This document shows positions 1 to 7,732 of a stretch of 64,000 nt of DNA, one piece after another. A model generated the notes under the pieces. That model made no database searches, was not told the origin of the DNA, and saw only the letters and a list, made by a program, of their open reading frames with translations. This DNA comes from CADEEX01 sp964577955 (GTDB taxonomy: Bacteria; Acidobacteriota; Vicinamibacteria; Vicinamibacterales; CAVVIG01), in assembly GCA_964577955.1 (NCBI GenBank), contig CAZOAZ010000023.1:1-64000 (forward strand). Direction: 5' to 3'. The position numbers were made by a program, and so were the translations under genes. How positions within the stretch are numbered: position 1 is the first letter of the stretch; each line of letters opens with the position of its first letter.

Positions 1-1
1 G

Positions 2-1396
2 CAGCGGCTCGATCTTCAGCCCGTCGATGCCGACGACGCCGAAGCCTTCGTTCACGAGGTAGTGCGCGAGCGTGTAGCCGGCTGGACCGAGGCCGACGAC
101 GAGGACGTTCTTGCCGTTGTACGGCAGCGCGTACGGACGACGGACATTGAGCGGGTTCCAGCGCGTCAGCAGCCCGTAGATCTCGACGCCCCACGGCAGG
201 TGCAGCACGTCGGTGAGCACGCCGGTTTCGATCTGCGGGATGTTGACCGGCTCCTGCTTCTGGTAAATGCAGGACTTCATGCAGTCGTTGCAGATCCGGT
301 GGCCGGTGCCGGGACACATCGGATTGTCGAGCGTGACGATGGCCAGCGCACCGATCGCATCGCCGCGCTTCCGCAGCGTGTGCATCTCGGAGATCTTCTC
401 GTCGAGTGGACAGCCGTCGAGTGAGATGCCGAGGGGGTTCACGACGATCTTTTTCGCCTGATCGGTGTCAGACACCCGGCGATCGTTCCGCCCTTCGATG
501 GACTCAGGGCGGCCTGAGCCTGTCGAAGGCCGGTGTCCGACCCCACTGCCTGCCTCGCCGGCCTTGCCAGCCCCGCCCGCCTCGAAAAGTCCTTTCGAGC
601 ACGAGTCCTTGTCGCGCTCGTGGCACAGAACGCAGTAGTGAATCTCGCTGAGGACTTCGCGCGGCTTCATGCGCGCGTCGGTGAGGACGAAGCCGTCGCG
701 CAAGCGCAGACGCCAGTCCGGACCGATCATCGCTTCCGGCACCGACGCATTCGGACGCTCAGTTGCCACGAGATTCCACGGCTCGACGTTCTCCGGAAAC
801 CGGAAGACGACCCATTCGCGGAAGGCGTTGTCGTGAATCCGCGCCGCACACCAGCGCTTCAGGACGTCGATGTCCGCGGCGGTCGCGGACTTGTCGGCCT
901 TCTCACGATCGAGGAGTTCGCAGCCGAGCCGCGCGATCGCGAGCTCGCGATCGGCTGACGCCGTCTCGCCGACGAGCTCGCGCACCCGCTGATCGTCCGC
1001 CGGATTCACCACCGGATGCTTGCCGTCCTTGAGTAGCGGCAGCGCGCGGCGGCGCACGAAATCCACTTTGAAGCGGAAGAGATCGTCCTGCGCGCTGGTG
1101 GCCCGCGCGAGGCTGGTCGCAGCCGGCTCGACGTTGAACAGCCGCGCGACGAAACGGCTCAGATGGCCGGCCAGCTCGATGATCAGCCGCGACGTGACCG
1201 TCGGCGGCCTGACCGCGTCCGGCGTCCGCCGGTAGGCGTCCCACTCGGCCCAAAACACCGGATCCGCAGCGGCCAGTTCCTCGAAAAAGCGATCGTGCAG
1301 CGAGGCGAGACGCTCCGGCACGTGCAGGTCGGCGAAGGTGTATCCAGAAATCCCGAGCGGCGCGCGGGACGAGGTCGTCGGCGTCGTGTGTTCCAT
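2..1396 (-). CDS. FAD-dependent oxidoreductase with GltD-like Fe-S N-terminal region (3' end outside window)
   Basis: The first 465 residues are present; the gene runs off the left edge. It starts at ATG 1396, diverging from the DUF3108 gene with 47 bases between. The N-terminal part is helical, followed by cysteine groups (CVLC near residue 255, then a CNDCMKSC cluster near 375) of the kind that binds [4Fe-4S] in GltD-like proteins. A dinucleotide-binding fold begins near residue 428 with the motif VVGLGPAGYT. This resembles pyridine-nucleotide-dependent oxidoreductases related to the glutamate synthase small subunit; the substrate is unknown. A low-complexity stretch (AGGAGKAGEAGSG...) between the cysteine groups is encoded by an inserted palindromic repeat (464-541), so this linker is unlikely to be part of the ancestral fold. 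Confidence 0.8.
   Translation of the reverse strand, partial: MEHTTPTTSSRAPLGISGYTFADLHVPERLASLHDRFFEELAAADPVFWAEWDAYRRTPDAVRPPTVTSRLIIELAGHLSRFVARLFNVEPAATSLARATSAQDDLFRFKVDFVRRRALPLLKDGKHPVVNPADDQRVRELVGETASADRELAIARLGCELLDREKADKSATAADIDVLKRWCAARIHDNAFREWVVFRFPENVEPWNLVATERPNASVPEAMIGPDWRLRLRDGFVLTDARMKPREVLSEIHYCVLCHERDKDSCSKGLFEAGGAGKAGEAGSGVGHRPSTGSGRPESIEGRNDRRVSDTDQAKKIVVNPLGISLDGCPLDEKISEMHTLRKRGDAIGALAIVTLDNPMCPGTGHRICNDCMKSCIYQKQEPVNIPQIETGVLTDVLHLPWGVEIYGLLTRWNPLNVRRPYALPYNGKNVLVVGLGPAGYTLAHYLVNEGFGVVGIDGLKIEPL
464..541. repeat. Palindromic repeat cluster inserted in coding sequence
   Basis: A perfect 13-base palindrome GGTGTCAGACACC lies at 464-476. A 36-base imperfect hairpin follows at 493-528 (arms CTTCGATGGACTCAGG and CCTGAGCCTGTCGAAG), and then a GGTGTCCGACCCC-like half. 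Such elements are usually intergenic; here they are in frame within the oxidoreductase gene. Confidence 0.6.
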
Positions 1397-1443
1397 GAGT
1401 GGGAGACCGCCCAGTGTACCAATTTGCGAAATAGAATAGCGAG

Positions 1444-2262
1444 ATGCGAACCCTGGTGGCGGCCGCCGTCGCGGTCGTCTTGGCGCACGCGCCGGAGCGA
1501 TCGGGCGGAGGTTCAGCTGAAGCTCCGGCTAGAGCCGGAGCCCACATGGCGGAGCAGCGTGGCGGCTGCTGCCGCGACGCCGCGGTGCCGTTCAAGGTCG
1601 GCGAAACGCTCAACTACGACGTCACCTGGTCGGGCATGCTGGTCGCCGGCACGGCGACCGCCAAGGTCGTGGAGCGCAAAATCTCGCAGAACACCGCCAC
1701 CTACGCCTTGATGGCCGAGGGGCGGCCGCGGCCGATCATCGCGCGGCTGTATCCGCTCTACTACAAGATGGACGCCTTGATGGACACCTCCACGCTCCTC
1801 TCGCAGTGGACCGGGCTGTACACCGAGGAGGGCGATCGCCGCCGCCAGACCGCAACGTTCTTCGACCGGCCGAACAGGAAGGCGTTCTACGAGATGCCGA
1901 GCGAACCGGCGATCAAGGACACGTTCACGATCCCCGCCGACGTCCAGGACGGCTTGACGCTCCTCTACGCCATGCGCGCGAAACCGATCGCCAGAGGCCA
2001 GCGGATCACCGCAAACGTCGCGGACGACGGACTGCTCTACACCGCGGAGTTCGAGCCGACCGGACCGGAAGCCGTCACGGTGCCGTACGGGACGGTGAAT
2101 GCCTGGAACGTGCGCGTTCGCATCCTCGACGCCCAGAAGCAGGAGGCGGGCAAGAACGTCGGGGTCTGGATCTCCAACGACGCGCGCCGGCTGCCGCTCA
2201 GAATCGAAGCCGATCTGCCGGTCGGCAAGTTCACGCTGCTGCTGCGCGAGGTCACGCGCTGA
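1444..2262 (+). CDS. Secreted DUF3108-family protein
   Basis: The protein has 272 residues and a short hydrophobic N-terminus (MRTLVAAAVAVVLAHA) that reads as an export signal. The DUF3108 signature follows near residue 55 (GETLNYDVTWSGMLVAGTA), and the rest is beta-rich, matching the periplasmic/outer-membrane-associated DUF3108 family; its biochemical role is not known. The region between signal and domain carries a palindromic repeat (1512-1541). Starting at the internal ATG 1546 would remove the signal, so 1444 is preferred. thiS follows 23 bases after the stop. Confidence 0.75.
   Translation: MRTLVAAAVAVVLAHAPERSGGGSAEAPARAGAHMAEQRGGCCRDAAVPFKVGETLNYDVTWSGMLVAGTATAKVVERKISQNTATYALMAEGRPRPIIARLYPLYYKMDALMDTSTLLSQWTGLYTEEGDRRRQTATFFDRPNRKAFYEMPSEPAIKDTFTIPADVQDGLTLLYAMRAKPIARGQRITANVADDGLLYTAEFEPTGPEAVTVPYGTVNAWNVRVRILDAQKQEAGKNVGVWISNDARRLPLRIEADLPVGKFTLLLREVTR
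1512..1541. repeat. Tandem palindromes within the DUF3108 gene
   Basis: TTCAGCTGAA (1512-1521) is followed directly by GCTCCGGCT-AG-AGCCGGAGC (1522-1541). This belongs to the same general style as the CCGGCT..AGCCGG repeats at 2489, 6650, 10841 and 53640, here translated as part of the exported N-terminal region. Confidence 0.5.
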
Positions 2263-2285
2263 CGATCGGCATGGCGGCGCGGATC

Positions 2286-2483
2286 ATGATTCAGTTGAAC
2301 GGCGAGCCGTACGAGCTCGCCGCCGCGCAGACGGTCGCGGCGCTGCTCCGTCAGCTCGACATCGACGCCCGCCGCGTCGCCGTCGAGCACAACTTCGTCG
2401 TGCTCAAGCGGCCGGCGTACGACTCGACCGAGATCCGCGAAGGCGATCAGGTCGAAATCGTCAACTTCGTCGGCGGGGGATAA
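2286..2483 (+). CDS. thiS: Sulfur carrier protein ThiS
   Basis: This is a 65-residue ubiquitin-fold sulfur carrier. It begins MIQLNGEPYEL, contains REGDQVEIVNFVGGG, and ends in the diagnostic C-terminal Gly-Gly that is adenylated by ThiF and thiocarboxylated. It donates sulfur to thiazole synthase ThiG, encoded 338 bases downstream. An ATG five codons upstream (2271) is in frame; 2286 gives the usual family length and the usual first residues. No clear ribosome-binding site decides between them. Confidence 0.9.
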   Translation: MIQLNGEPYELAAAQTVAALLRQLDIDARRVAVEHNFVVLKRPAYDSTEIREGDQVEIVNFVGGG

Positions 2484-2488
2484 TGTAG

Positions 2489-2509
2489 GGTCCGGCTTCC
2501 AGCCGGACC
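2489..2509. repeat. CCGGCT-type palindromic repeat
   Basis: An interrupted palindrome, GGTCCGGCT-tcc-AGCCGGACC, sits five bases after the thiS stop codon. It can form a strong GC stem and may act as a terminator or mRNA-end stabiliser. Related copies occur at 6650, 10841 and 53640. Confidence 0.6.
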
Positions 2510-2523
2510 TCACAGAGATCAAG

Positions 2524-2767
2524 TGCGCCACGAAGACACGAAAACACGAAGAGCCACTTCAAGTTAGCAGTGGTAGTCGACGCGGGGCGGCCGGCGAAGC
2601 CGGCCGAGCGATCAGCGCGGTCGACGCGCGAAAGCGAGACCGACCCAACATCCTCGTCTCGCTTTCGTGCGTCGATCGCGCTGATCCGCCGCTTTGCGGC
2701 ACCGCGTCGAGTTCCGATGTTGGGATAACCTGGATCGCCTCAGCGTGCTCTGCGGACTCTGTGTTGA
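2524..2767. repeat. Composite intergenic repeat block with cloverleaf core (copy A)
   Basis: This fills most of the 338-base gap between thiS and thiG. In order: a 27-base CGCCACGAAG-type unit (2524-2550); a core bounded by TCGACGCGG (2577-2585) and CCGCGTCGA (2702-2710); and a CTCTGCGG...GTGTTGA unit (2748-2767). Inside the core are three arms: GGCCGGC-GAA-GCCGGCC (2589-2605), a 30-base-pair stem (2610-2639 with 2657-2686, two mismatches), and GCCGC-TTT-GCGGC (2688-2700). The same order, inverted, recurs at 24919-25127, where the long arm is missing. There is no coding signal in the block. Confidence 0.75.
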
Positions 2768-2793
2768 AAGCTTTAAGACTCGCGAGTTGTAAT
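2764..2793 (+). promoter_or_regulatory. Possible sigma-70-type promoter for thiG
   Basis: TTGAAA (2764-2769) and TGTAAT (2788-2793) are separated by 18 bases and lie 29 bases upstream of the thiG start. The -35-like box lies at the edge of the repeat block, so the match could be accidental. Confidence 0.3.
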
Positions 2794-2821
2794 GCGTTGA
2801 ATCTCGAAAGTACCTAGGACC

Positions 2822-3595
2822 ATGGACAACCTCGTCATCGCAGGTAGGACGTTCACCTCACGGCTCATCGTCGGCACCGGCAAATACGCCAGCCACACGA
2901 TCATGCGGCAGGCGCACGAAGCCTCCGGCGCGGACATGGTCACCGTGGCGGTCCGCCGCGTGAACATCTCGGACCGCAGCAAGGAATCGCTCCTCGACTA
3001 CATCGACACGTCCAAGATCTTCCTGCTGCCGAACACCGCGGGCTGTTACTCCGCCGAGGACGCGGTGCGCACGGCGCTGCTCGGCCGCGAGGCCGGCCTC
3101 TCGAACTGGGTGAAGCTCGAAGTCATCGGCGACGAGCGGACGCTCTTCCCCGACAACGAGCAACTGGTCGCCGCGACCCGCACGCTCGTCAAGGAAGGCT
3201 TCGTCGTGCTGCCTTACACGAGCGACGACCCGGTGGTGTGCCGGAAACTGGAAGATGCGGGGGCCGCGGCAGTGATGCCGCTGGGGGCGCCGATCGGCTC
3301 GGGGCTGGGGATTCAGAACGTCAACAACATCCGGATCATCCGCGAGTTCTCGAACGTTCCGGTGATTGTCGATGCCGGGGTGGGAACCGCGTCAGACGCC
3401 GCGCTGGCGATGGAACTCGGCGCCGACGGCGTGCTGATGAACACCGCGATCGCCGGCGCGCAGGACGCCGTGGCGATGGCCGAAGCGATGAAGTACGCGG
3501 TCAAAGCCGGCCGCCTCGCCTATCGCGCCGGCCGCATTCCGCGCAAGGCGTACGCCACGGCCAGCAGTCCCGTCGAGGGCCTCGTCGGACGCTGA
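2822..3595 (+). CDS. thiG: Thiazole synthase ThiG
   Basis: This 257-residue TIM-barrel enzyme forms the thiazole phosphate carboxylate of thiamine from deoxyxylulose 5-phosphate, ThiS thiocarboxylate and dehydroglycine. Visible signatures are the N-terminal RLIVGTGKY, the WVKLEVI strand with the Schiff-base lysine at about residue 98, the phosphate-binding MPLGAPIGSGLGI, and DAGVGTASDAA followed by ADGVLMNTAIA. Length is normal for the family. It starts at ATG 2822, after TAGGACC. thiF, thiH/thiO and thiE are not in the window. Confidence 0.96.
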   Translation: MDNLVIAGRTFTSRLIVGTGKYASHTIMRQAHEASGADMVTVAVRRVNISDRSKESLLDYIDTSKIFLLPNTAGCYSAEDAVRTALLGREAGLSNWVKLEVIGDERTLFPDNEQLVAATRTLVKEGFVVLPYTSDDPVVCRKLEDAGAAAVMPLGAPIGSGLGIQNVNNIRIIREFSNVPVIVDAGVGTASDAALAMELGADGVLMNTAIAGAQDAVAMAEAMKYAVKAGRLAYRAGRIPRKAYATASSPVEGLVGR

Positions 3596-3620
3596 CGCAC
3601 TGAGATCGCAGAGATCAAAT

Positions 3621-3704
3621 CCGCCACAAAATCACGAAAGCACGAAAGACGGTGTTTGAAGGCGAGCCCAATACGGCTTTTCGTGATTTCGTGTTTTCGT
3701 GGCG
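3621..3704. terminator. Inverted CGCCAC...CACGAAA repeats between convergent genes
   Basis: A 27-base unit at 3621-3647 faces an inverted, similar unit at 3678-3704 across a 30-base loop. It lies between thiG (plus) and the sugar-phosphate transferase gene (minus), which converge. The transcript from either strand could fold into a long stem, so a two-way terminator role is plausible. The units belong to the same family as those at 2524 and 25101. Confidence 0.5.
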
Positions 3705-3718
3705 AATTTAGAACGGAC

Positions 3719-5509
3719 TTACGAGGCGGCGACGAACGGCTTCATGCTGATCTGGAGCTTCAGCAGCGAGACGGAGTGCTGCTGGCAGAGCGCCTCGAGT
3801 TCGACCAGGCGATCGACGTCGATGATGTGCGTGTTGAGGACGATGCAGTCCAGTTCCTCGCGACGGACGATGTCGGCGAGCACGTTGAAGTTGCCGAGGA
3901 CCGGATAGCCGCCGACCCGCGCCTGGCGCTGCTTCGGGTCATCTTCGATGAACCCGACGATCCGCAGCGGCCGCTCGCCGAACGCTTCGCGAATCGTTGC
4001 CAGGCTCGCCGACCCGATGCCGTAAATCGCGCAGCGCTCGCCGACCACGCGCCGGCGCTGGACGAATTCGCCGAGCAGCCGGAACGACGCCCGCGACCCG
4101 CACAGGAGAATGATGAGCAGCGCCCCGTGAATCACGAACACGGCGCGCGAGTAGCTCTCGAACCGGTAGGCGTAGAGCAGCACGACCTGCGCGGCCAGCG
4201 ATCCGAGCACGACACCGCGTGAGAACACGACGGCGTCCATCATCCCGAAGTGATGCCACGATCCGCGGTATCCGCCGACGGCAAAGAGCGCGAGGATCTG
4301 CGTCGCCACAACGATCGGCAGCGATTGCAGGAAGTAGCGGTAGTTCTCGGCCAGGATGAAGATGTCGAAGCGCAGGTGATACGCGGTGTAGTACGCCAGC
4401 GTGACCAGGCACAGATCCAGGAGCACTTCGGCGACGCGGCGCTTGTACATGAAGTCCACCACGAGCGGCGTCATCACACCCTCGCGAAGCTTCAGGAAAT
4501 CGGCGTCGTCGTAGACCCGCACGCGGGCGAGATAGACCGCGAAGATCACCGCACCGAGCAGGAAGCTGGCGAGCACGATCCCGCTCCAGCTCGCTTCGTA
4601 GGCGCCCAGCACCAGCGCGACACCGCCGCCAGCCGCCGCCAGCAACCACAACACCGCGACCGCCCAGCGCTCGGAAAGTCCGATCGCCACCAGCCGGTGC
4701 GACGTGTGGTCCCGTCCGCCTTGCGACGGCCGTCGTCCCGACAGCAGACGCACCGCCGTCACCAGCGTCGTGTCGAGAATCGGCACGAGCAGGAGCACGA
4801 CCGGCGCGGCCATCGCCCAGAGGGCGCCGGACTTCGCCATCCCCTGCTTGGTCGCAACGAGCGTCAGACCGGCCAGGTTCAGCCCGAGGAACAGGCTGCC
4901 GGTGTCGCCCATGAAGATCGATGCGGGGTGGAAGTTGTAGACGAGGAAGCCGCCGGTTGCGCCAAGCAGCGCCGCGAGATAGAGCGCCGCGGGCGCCAGC
5001 GCGCCGCCTTGGATCATGCTCGCCAGCAGGAAGCCGCCGACGACGATGGCGATGCCTGAACAGAGGCCGTCCATGTTGTCGAGCAGGTTGAGCGCATTCG
5101 TCACGCCGACAATCCAGAACATCGTCAGCATCGTGTCGCCGAGGAGCGAGCTGGTCCACTCGAGGCGATAGCCGAAGAACAGCAGGATCGAGGCGACGAA
5201 GATCTGCGCGATGAGCTTGGTCGAGGCTTTGAGCGAGTAGAAGTCGTCGATGAAGCCGAAGACCGCGACCGCCGCGCCGCAGGCGACCAGCTGCCAGATG
5301 GTGTCGGAGAGCGGCAGCGTCGCGCCCATGATGAGCGTCGGCACGGCAATCGCGACACCGCCGAACATCGCGGTCGGCGTGCGGTGCCACCGATCGGCTT
5401 TGGGCTTGGCGGTGAGCCCGAATCGTCGCGCGGTCGCGCGGCAGATCGGCGTGAGCACCAGCGACATCGCCAGCGCGGCGCCGAAATAGACTGCCAGGTC
5501 GGTCAGCAT
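3719..5509 (-). CDS. Polyprenol-phosphate sugar-1-phosphate transferase (WecA/TagO-like) fused to PglF/CapD-like N-terminal half
   Basis: Residues 1-330 are a WecA/MraY-family integral membrane transferase that starts lipid-linked glycan assembly. They carry GFIDDF with Asp88-Asp89, NLLDNMDGL at 141-149, FMGDTGS at 199-205 and DHTSH at 267-271, which are the catalytic/Mg motifs of the family. Residues 355-596 add a second membrane block and a Rossmann domain (IYGIGSAS, about 495-502; GFIEDD; GYPVLG), resembling the N-terminal half of PglF/WbpM/CapD dehydratases but with no SDR catalytic domain. Normal WecA is about 350 residues, so this is a true fusion. It is the last gene of the minus-strand locus and likely its initiating transferase. 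Confidence 0.88.
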   Translation of the reverse strand: MLTDLAVYFGAALAMSLVLTPICRATARRFGLTAKPKADRWHRTPTAMFGGVAIAVPTLIMGATLPLSDTIWQLVACGAAVAVFGFIDDFYSLKASTKLIAQIFVASILLFFGYRLEWTSSLLGDTMLTMFWIVGVTNALNLLDNMDGLCSGIAIVVGGFLLASMIQGGALAPAALYLAALLGATGGFLVYNFHPASIFMGDTGSLFLGLNLAGLTLVATKQGMAKSGALWAMAAPVVLLLVPILDTTLVTAVRLLSGRRPSQGGRDHTSHRLVAIGLSERWAVAVLWLLAAAGGGVALVLGAYEASWSGIVLASFLLGAVIFAVYLARVRVYDDADFLKLREGVMTPLVVDFMYKRRVAEVLLDLCLVTLAYYTAYHLRFDIFILAENYRYFLQSLPIVVATQILALFAVGGYRGSWHHFGMMDAVVFSRGVVLGSLAAQVVLLYAYRFESYSRAVFVIHGALLIILLCGSRASFRLLGEFVQRRRVVGERCAIYGIGSASLATIREAFGERPLRIVGFIEDDPKQRQARVGGYPVLGNFNVLADIVRREELDCIVLNTHIIDVDRLVELEALCQQHSVSLLKLQISMKPFVAAS

Positions 5510-5530
5510 CTATAGGGAAGCCTGACGATT

Positions 5531-5571
5531 ATAGGAGGAATGCGCGGCTTGCCCATCCGCGCTATTCCTAC
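5531..5571. terminator. Palindromic repeat, possible terminator
   Basis: Arms AGGAATGCGCGG and TCCGCGCTATTCCT (within 5531-5571) form a stem-loop in the 126-base gap between the GT2 gene ending at 5636 and the transferase gene starting at 5509. It may terminate or attenuate transcription. The rest of the gap shows nothing recognisable. Confidence 0.45.
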
Positions 5572-5635
5572 AAGTCGAGCTGGATCTGAGGTTTGCAGGA
5601 TACCGGCAAACGCGCCGGAGTACAAGGCGGGACTC

Positions 5636-6616
5636 TCAGCTCGGCCGTGGCGGCTCGGCACGAAGTGCCTGGCCGCCGATCCACGGCAGCCCGAGTCCGG
5701 TCCAGGCCCAGAGCGCGAGCGTGCGTGGGTTGCGGACGCCGGCCTTGACGGCGCCGCTCAGATGCCGGTGCGCCAGGCGGGGATCGTTGAGGCCGCGGAG
5801 GAGCAGTTCGCCCCAACATGCGCGGAGCGGTCCGGCGAAAGGATACCGATCCGCAAAGGCCTCGGGATCCCCGTGGACAGCCTCGAGCGCGGCGTACGAA
5901 TCAGCGCCCGACTTCTTCCGTTCGTCAGCGAAGGCCGCGGCGATCCCGCCATACATCAACTGGGCGGCGCGACGGGCACCATAGGCCGAACCGGCGGTCA
6001 ATCGCCAGCGATAGAGCGGCTCGCGCAGGTTGTCGAGCTCCCAGCGCTCGAGCAACCGCAGCCAGAGATCGAAATCCTGGCAACTCTGAAAAGCGGCGCG
6101 ATAGCCGCCGACCGCGGCCAGGCACTCCCGCCGGATCATCATCGACCCGTGCACAGGCGTCGCGCTGATCGATCGGAGCCCTTCGCGAACGGCGGCCGGT
6201 CCATGACGTGTGGGAAACGGTCCGATCTCCGCGCCCTGCTCGTCGATCGTCGTCGCGGCCGTGCCGAGCGCCGCGATTTCAGGATGCGCATCCAGATAGC
6301 GGACCTGACGCTCGAAGCGATCGGGCATCGACACATCGTCGGCATCCTGCCGCGCGATGTAACGGCCAGTCGCGAGCGCTGTTCCCGCAATCAACGCCGC
6401 GGTGACACCCTTGCCGCCGCCATCGACGATGCGGACACGCGCGTCTTTGGCGGCGAAGGCGCGCAGGCGTGCCGCCGTCCCGTCCGTCGACCCGTCGTCG
6501 ATGACGATGACTTCGAATGCGGTGAAGGTCTGGTTGAGGAGGCTGTTGAGCGCAGCATCGATCGTCAGCTCGGCATCACGGGCCGGAAGAATGACGCTGA
6601 CGAGGGGAGGAGACAA
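5636..6616 (-). CDS. Family 2 glycosyltransferase
   Basis: A 326-residue GT-A enzyme expected to transfer a nucleotide-activated sugar on the cytoplasmic face. The start of the fold (VSVILPARDAE), the nucleotide-binding VIDDGSTDGT near residue 40 and the metal-binding DADD motif (ARQDADDVSMPDRF) near residue 90 are present. The C-terminal third is extended and helical. The start used is TTG 6616, since the fold begins immediately after it and no ATG or GTG fits. A palindromic repeat separates it from the upstream methyltransferase gene. Acceptor and donor are unknown. Confidence 0.85.
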   Translation of the reverse strand: MSPPLVSVILPARDAELTIDAALNSLLNQTFTAFEVIVIDDGSTDGTAARLRAFAAKDARVRIVDGGGKGVTAALIAGTALATGRYIARQDADDVSMPDRFERQVRYLDAHPEIAALGTAATTIDEQGAEIGPFPTRHGPAAVREGLRSISATPVHGSMMIRRECLAAVGGYRAAFQSCQDFDLWLRLLERWELDNLREPLYRWRLTAGSAYGARRAAQLMYGGIAAAFADERKKSGADSYAALEAVHGDPEAFADRYPFAGPLRACWGELLLRGLNDPRLAHRHLSGAVKAGVRNPRTLALWAWTGLGLPWIGGQALRAEPPRPS

Positions 6617-6649
6617 GATCAGCTGTGGGAGCCGGATTGTGTCGGTGGC

Positions 6650-6667
6650 GTCCGGCTTCAGCCGGAC
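6650..6667. repeat. CCGGCT-type palindrome abutting a stop codon
   Basis: GTCCGGCTTCAGCCGGAC is a near-perfect 18-base palindrome. On the minus strand the repeat reads GTAGGTCCGGC..., and its TAG is the stop codon of the 6668-7732 gene, so this repeat copy appears to define the protein's end. Confidence 0.6.
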
Positions 6668-7732
6668 CTACGACGGCCGATATCCGAGCGCGCGGCCGTT
6701 CCAGTCGCGATCGATCGCGACTCGCTCGTAGCCGCCGTCGGCGAACCAGGTCCGAATGTCCTCCGGCTTGTAGTAGTTCTGCAGCGGGACGGCGAGGCCG
6801 TCGACCCAGTCGGTGTGCAGTACACGAAACGGATAGCGCGCATAGAGCGTGAACGGCATGCGGGCGGCGAGTCTGCGAAAGCCGAGGGCGTGGAGCGCGC
6901 GGTACGGGAGCAGCCAGAAAGTCCATTGACCCGCGGCCAGCGCCAGCGATGCGGCATTGACGGCGCCAAGTGGCAGGCGCGTCGAAACGGCGCGCATCCG
7001 GTTGAACCACTTGATCTGGCGGCCGCGGCCGCGCAGGTAGACCCAGATGAACATCGTGCCGCCCTTGCGAATGAGCGGTGTGAGCGACAGAAAGCCGGCT
7101 TTCGGATCCGGCAGGTGATGCAGGACGCCGATGCTGTATGCAAAGTCCAGCGCCCCATGGCGGACCGGCGGATGGAAGATGTCGCCCTGCACGAGATGCA
7201 CGTTCGGCAGGTGGCGCGTGTTCTCGCGCGCCGCCTCGATCGCTTCGCTCAGGTCGAGGCCGATCATTTCCGCGCCGTATCCGGCCGAGTAATACAGCGA
7301 CCGGCCGAACCCGCACCCCGCGTCGAGGCCGACCTTGCCTGGAAAGAAGTCCTTCTTGAGTGGCGCGATCGTGTCGAGAAAGACCTGCTCCCACTCAGGG
7401 AACATCTGTTTGAACTTGCGCCACTGGTAGCTGTAGCTCTTGATCGTCCGGCGTTCGGCGTTCCACCACGGATCGTCGGTGGTCGCGGACGTCGGGCGCA
7501 GGGCCTGGACCTCGGGCCGCTTGAAGAACTCCGGATGGTAGGTCTGGGCCAGGTGAATCAGCTGATCGGGGAGCAGGCGCGGAATGCCGTTGATGATCGG
7601 GAAGACGCGGGCGCAGCCGCCGCAGCGCAGGAGGCCCTCTTCGACCGAATCGGCGCTGCCCGCGAACGGCGTCACCGTCAAATCGCCGCGGCACTCCGGA
7701 CAGCAGAGGAAGTTGAGGAGTCTCGGTTTCAT
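6668..7732 (-). CDS. Zinc-ribbon class I SAM methyltransferase
   Basis: This 354-residue protein has an N-terminal Trm112-like zinc ribbon (CCPECRGDL, then LRCGGCARVFPIINGIPRLLP), followed by a class I methyltransferase with the SAM motif LDAGCGFGRSLYY near residue 140 and the post-II motif SIGVLHHLPDPKAG near 205. The C-terminal part is hydrophobic in places. It shares this architecture, including the FPFxxLYARYPFxVL-like end, with the gene at 54912, so the two are probably paralogues. The start ATG 7732 overlaps the upstream stop by 4 bases. The likely substrate is a glycan or lipid intermediate (inference). Confidence 0.85.
   Translation of the reverse strand: MKPRLLNFLCCPECRGDLTVTPFAGSADSVEEGLLRCGGCARVFPIINGIPRLLPDQLIHLAQTYHPEFFKRPEVQALRPTSATTDDPWWNAERRTIKSYSYQWRKFKQMFPEWEQVFLDTIAPLKKDFFPGKVGLDAGCGFGRSLYYSAGYGAEMIGLDLSEAIEAARENTRHLPNVHLVQGDIFHPPVRHGALDFAYSIGVLHHLPDPKAGFLSLTPLIRKGGTMFIWVYLRGRGRQIKWFNRMRAVSTRLPLGAVNAASLALAAGQWTFWLLPYRALHALGFRRLAARMPFTLYARYPFRVLHTDWVDGLAVPLQNYYKPEDIRTWFADGGYERVAIDRDWNGRALGYRPS

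Noticed and set aside
2484..2821. TPP riboswitch before thiG
   Set aside because: The gap is filled by repeat elements; the conserved thi-box segments were not seen.
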